64,000 nucleotides of DNA, from positions 124,001-188,000 of the forward strand of contig CALJES010000006.1 in the NCBI GenBank assembly GCA_938074205.1, written 5' to 3'. The position numbers and the translations under genes are program-made. The notes under the pieces are model-generated. The model saw only the letters and a program-made list of their open reading frames with translations. It had not been told where the DNA came from and ran no database searches. Source of the DNA: an uncultured bacterium. GTDB lineage: Bacteria; Armatimonadota; UBA5829. Positions 61,886 to 64,000 of the stretch are shown here, one piece after another; positions within the stretch are counted from its first letter, which is position 1; each line of letters begins with the position of its first letter.

Positions 61886-62785
61886 CTAGAAAAGCGGTGA
61901 CCCCACGTCTGGCATACCGGGAACCCAGCCGCGCTCCATAAGCGACCAATCTTTATCCCAAAGTCCTAGCGTCTTTACCGATCTGCCGCCGACAACCTCT
62001 TCGTGATCGGGAGTCATCAACACATATTTAACATGCCCGTCGCAGAAAACTACTGGCGACCTAGGTGCGTCTTTATCGTGGTTTGCAAATCTATGCTTGG
62101 CAGCTTCTTGTTCGCTTTCTCCTGGATATGCACCCCATATCGTATGAGGATCGGCAAAATACGCGTGCATACAGCGGTCGCCCAGCAGGATCATACGACG
62201 CGTAGACTTCACCGTAGAGGTCTTCCTTCCGGGCCTAACCTTAATGCCTGACCCAGTTGCCTCGTTGTAGCCTCCGAGCGTAGCAACTACCATACCATTG
62301 ACCATCCAGGCCGCATTCATTGGGTAGCTGGTTCCCCACCACTCAAAGTCGGTCTTCCGAAGTGACGGATCAACATTCATGCTCGGATTTATCTTAGGTT
62401 CGCTTGGGCACCGCCACATGTTGAAATTCTTGGTGTAAGCGTACAAAGGTCTCTCCTGAGCTTTTGGCTGGCCTGGATCCGGACTTTGACCGGTTTGTCC
62501 TCCCACACCCTGTCCAACTGGATAAGGAAGCAAATATTGTGGGGTATGTACAGGACCGGAAAACCAAGGAGCCCAGGGAAAGCAATCATCATAATCGGAT
62601 TGGTACCTATGAATGGCAGCTCCCACCTGACGCATATTGGCTATACAAGACGCTAAAACGGCACTCTCTCTGGCACGGACAAATACAGGAAAAAGTATCG
62701 CTGCCAAGATTGCGATTATGGCTATGACGACTAGCAGTTCGATCAGGGTAAAGCCAATTCGTGTTTTATGTAGCCTCGCTTTCAT
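61886..62785 (-). CDS. Prepilin-type N-terminal domain protein with H-X-DG-type C terminus
   Basis: 299 aa. Type IV pilin-like leader with cleavage after Gly11 ([20 protein letters not shown]) and Glu5 of the mature form. A long globular domain ends with [11 protein letters not shown] and [11 protein letters not shown], the DG-H signature common in DUF1559-like pseudopilins of Planctomycetes, Verrucomicrobia and Armatimonadota. It needs a prepilin peptidase and secretion machine not present here. Start 62785 has GGGAGG 7 nt upstream. Single gene with its own promoter; it may be a secretion-system pseudopilin or surface protein. Confidence 0.9.
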   Translation of the reverse strand: MKARLHKTRIGFTLIELLVVIAIIAILAAILFPVFVRARESAVLASCIANMRQVGAAIHRYQSDYDDCFPWAPWFSGPVHTPQYLLPYPVGQGVGGQTGQSPDPGQPKAQERPLYAYTKNFNMWRCPSEPKINPSMNVDPSLRKTDFEWWGTSYPMNAAWMVNGMVVATLGGYNEATGSGIKVRPGRKTSTVKSTRRMILLGDRCMHAYFADPHTIWGAYPGESEQEAAKHRFANHDKDAPRSPVVFCDGHVKYVLMTPDHEEVVGGRSVKTLGLWDKDWSLMERGWVPGMPDVGSPLF

Positions 62786-62875
62786 CTCGTTCCCTCCCGT
62801 TCTCTCCAGTCTTGCGCCCACCAAATCCTGTTATCAACACACTGAAGGGGTTAGCAAGTCTGTTGCCTTACTAAC

Positions 62876-62904
62876 TTTATATTGCTCTTCAAAACTCTTG
62901 TCAA
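62876..62904 (-). promoter_or_regulatory. Consensus promoter of the prepilin-like gene
   Basis: Minus strand TTGACA (62904-62899), 17-bp spacer, TATAAA (62881-62876). Confidence 0.78.
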
Positions 62905-62983
62905 GCACCGTCCCACAGCCGTTTTCAAGTTATTCTAATTATCGGCCTAATTTGTTAACTCTAAGAGGAATTTATAAAACACG

Positions 62984-64000
62984 TTACCTGATTACAACAA
63001 TATCTGACTCAGATCTTGCCACAACTATTGGCAATACCTTTCCGTTCTCCAGTTCGGTCACGCTCCAACCAGTTACTATGACAAAACTGCCCGCTGCCGG
63101 TTTTGCGAAGGAACCGCATCTTACCTTGAGCTTCGTGACCGTTCCAACATCGACCGCTAGAGATCCGTCCTCAACATAGAAGTAATCGGATCCACCAGCA
63201 GACACCTTGCCAGCTACGGTCACCAGAACACCAACATTATAGGCACCCGTTCCTAAGTACACCCCTGGTGTAACGCTATTCAGACTGCCGCCGCCTACGC
63301 TGCGTATAGTCATAAAGAACGGCTTCACAGACGCCACTGCATCATAGAGAGACATCGACGTGCAACTTAGATAACGGCTGCCATTGCTGGAAGCAATGGT
63401 GCCCTGCAAGAAAAGTCTTTGTCCTGAAGACAGCAAAGGTAAGTTGGAACCGTAATTGACGCGTATCGCTGGCAGTCCGCGCTCAGAGCTAACAAAGAAC
63501 ACATTGCTTCCGAGCACGCCTGCAGTGCCTGTATACACAACTGGTCCCATAGCAACCGCTGTGCCGTTGGTCAGCTTCAAAGCGGCGCCAATGGGATCAC
63601 TTCTGTGCAGAATTATGTTGCGGGATATGCTGGTTTCGTTGAGCATACGGTCGTAGATTGTGTAAGTAATAGTGTGCGGTCCGTCCACCTCGTGCGTAGG
63701 TATCCAAATAGTGCTGTAATCAGTGTTGTTAGAATCTACCAGCACTCCGTCCACTCGAAGCTCTGCTTTGCAAACTCCGGATCCAGTATCCGTAGGAGTA
63801 CTTGTAGGCTTCACTACCAGGCCTCCGCACACGTAAGTACCATTCGGCACGTTAATGTTCGCAAGCGTTGGCCCTGTTCTATCGGGGTCGGGTTGGGCAC
63901 ACCCCCACTGGACAAACGTTCGTCTGAGGCTTGCCACGTGCACGCCACGGACCTCGATCTGTCCAGGGTCATTCGTTCCTAATCCTGCGTCCCTGGCAAT
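62984..64000 (-). CDS. 5'-truncated secreted protein with Ig-like domain and tandem OB module
   Basis: The frame is open to the window edge (339 codons), so the gene continues beyond it; the GTG at 63943 is only an internal codon. Visible parts: INVPNGTYVCGG (as in the jelly-roll of the 46991 glycosidase), an Ig-like domain (AELRVDGVLVDSNNTDY, VDGPHTITYTIYDRMLNE) and the complete tandem OB-like module (FFVSSERGLPAIRV, GAYNVGVLVTVAGKV, YFYVEDGS, VIVTGWSV). Probably another exported surface protein or enzyme whose catalytic part lies outside. Confidence 0.8.
   Translation of the reverse strand: MARDAGLGTNDPGQIEVRGVHVASLRRTFVQWGCAQPDPDRTGPTLANINVPNGTYVCGGLVVKPTSTPTDTGSGVCKAELRVDGVLVDSNNTDYSTIWIPTHEVDGPHTITYTIYDRMLNETSISRNIILHRSDPIGAALKLTNGTAVAMGPVVYTGTAGVLGSNVFFVSSERGLPAIRVNYGSNLPLLSSGQRLFLQGTIASSNGSRYLSCTSMSLYDAVASVKPFFMTIRSVGGGSLNSVTPGVYLGTGAYNVGVLVTVAGKVSAGGSDYFYVEDGSLAVDVGTVTKLKVRCGSFAKPAAGSFVIVTGWSVTELENGKVLPIVVARSESDIVVIR

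Noticed and set aside
63941-63943. GTG as the start of the last gene
   Set aside because: The frame continues open to the window end with protein-like sequence and no ribosome site before the GTG, so the gene is truncated by the window.

Overview
The window looks like chromosomal DNA of a diderm bacterium, most probably a member or relative of the Armatimonadota; this is inference, since no rRNA gene is present. Reasons: an outer-membrane system (TonB/ExbB/ExbD and an LptD-like barrel) sits beside Gram-positive-like gene neighbourhoods (rpmE-DUF1385-prfA-prmC-tsaC and yggS-sepF-proC-divIVA). There are also PEP-CTERM sorted proteins, a prepilin-type H-X-DG protein, many secreted glycosidases, and an archaeal-style NurA-HerA-Mre11-Rad50 operon. 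No tRNA, rRNA, prophage, transposase or cas gene was seen.

Layout. 0.16-3.1 kb (minus): TonB-ExbD-ExbB energy transduction and queC. 3.4-6.0 kb (plus): a GH38 alpha-mannosidase. 6.1-10.0 kb (minus): translation operon rpmE-DUF1385-prfA-prmC-tsaC. 10.3 kb (plus): a tiny basic ORF with a strong promoter but no ATG start. 10.4-18.0 kb (minus): rad50, mre11, herA, nurA (one operon) and a sirtuin. 18.1-27.3 kb: secreted subtilase, a five-bladed-propeller glycosidase plus a two-domain esterase (operon), and a large NPCBM/six-hairpin glycosidase. 27.4-30.1 kb (minus): Crp/Fnr regulator with an invasin-like/LptD-like outer-membrane protein. 30.3-40.3 kb (plus): a complete ten-gene chemotaxis cluster (cheY, cheX, cheA, cheW, mcp, cheR, cheD, cheY, cheX, cheB) preceded by a near-consensus sigma-28 promoter. 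40.4-46.6 kb (minus): periplasmic PPIase, ribokinase, and the cell-division set yggS-sepF-proC-divIVA-CPBP protease.

47-64 kb is an accessory surface/polysaccharide region. It holds two secreted clan-A-like glycosidases transcribed divergently, two loci that each pair a small PEP-CTERM protein with giant mosaic secreted proteins and converge on one shared terminator, a prepilin-like protein, and a 5'-truncated secreted protein. The mosaic proteins reuse the same parts: a jelly-roll module with a GIDPxGGT signature, fibronectin-III-like domains, and a C-terminal tandem OB-like module. That last module recurs in seven proteins of the window, including the subtilase, and is the best candidate here for an undescribed lineage-specific system.

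Promoters of the form TTGACA-N17-TATAAT are unusually easy to read in this genome. They correct several gene starts and indicate that some genes (crp, nurA, the 23.7-kb glycosidase) are translated from leaderless or nearly leaderless mRNAs. All functional calls come from reading protein motifs by eye; none was checked against a database.
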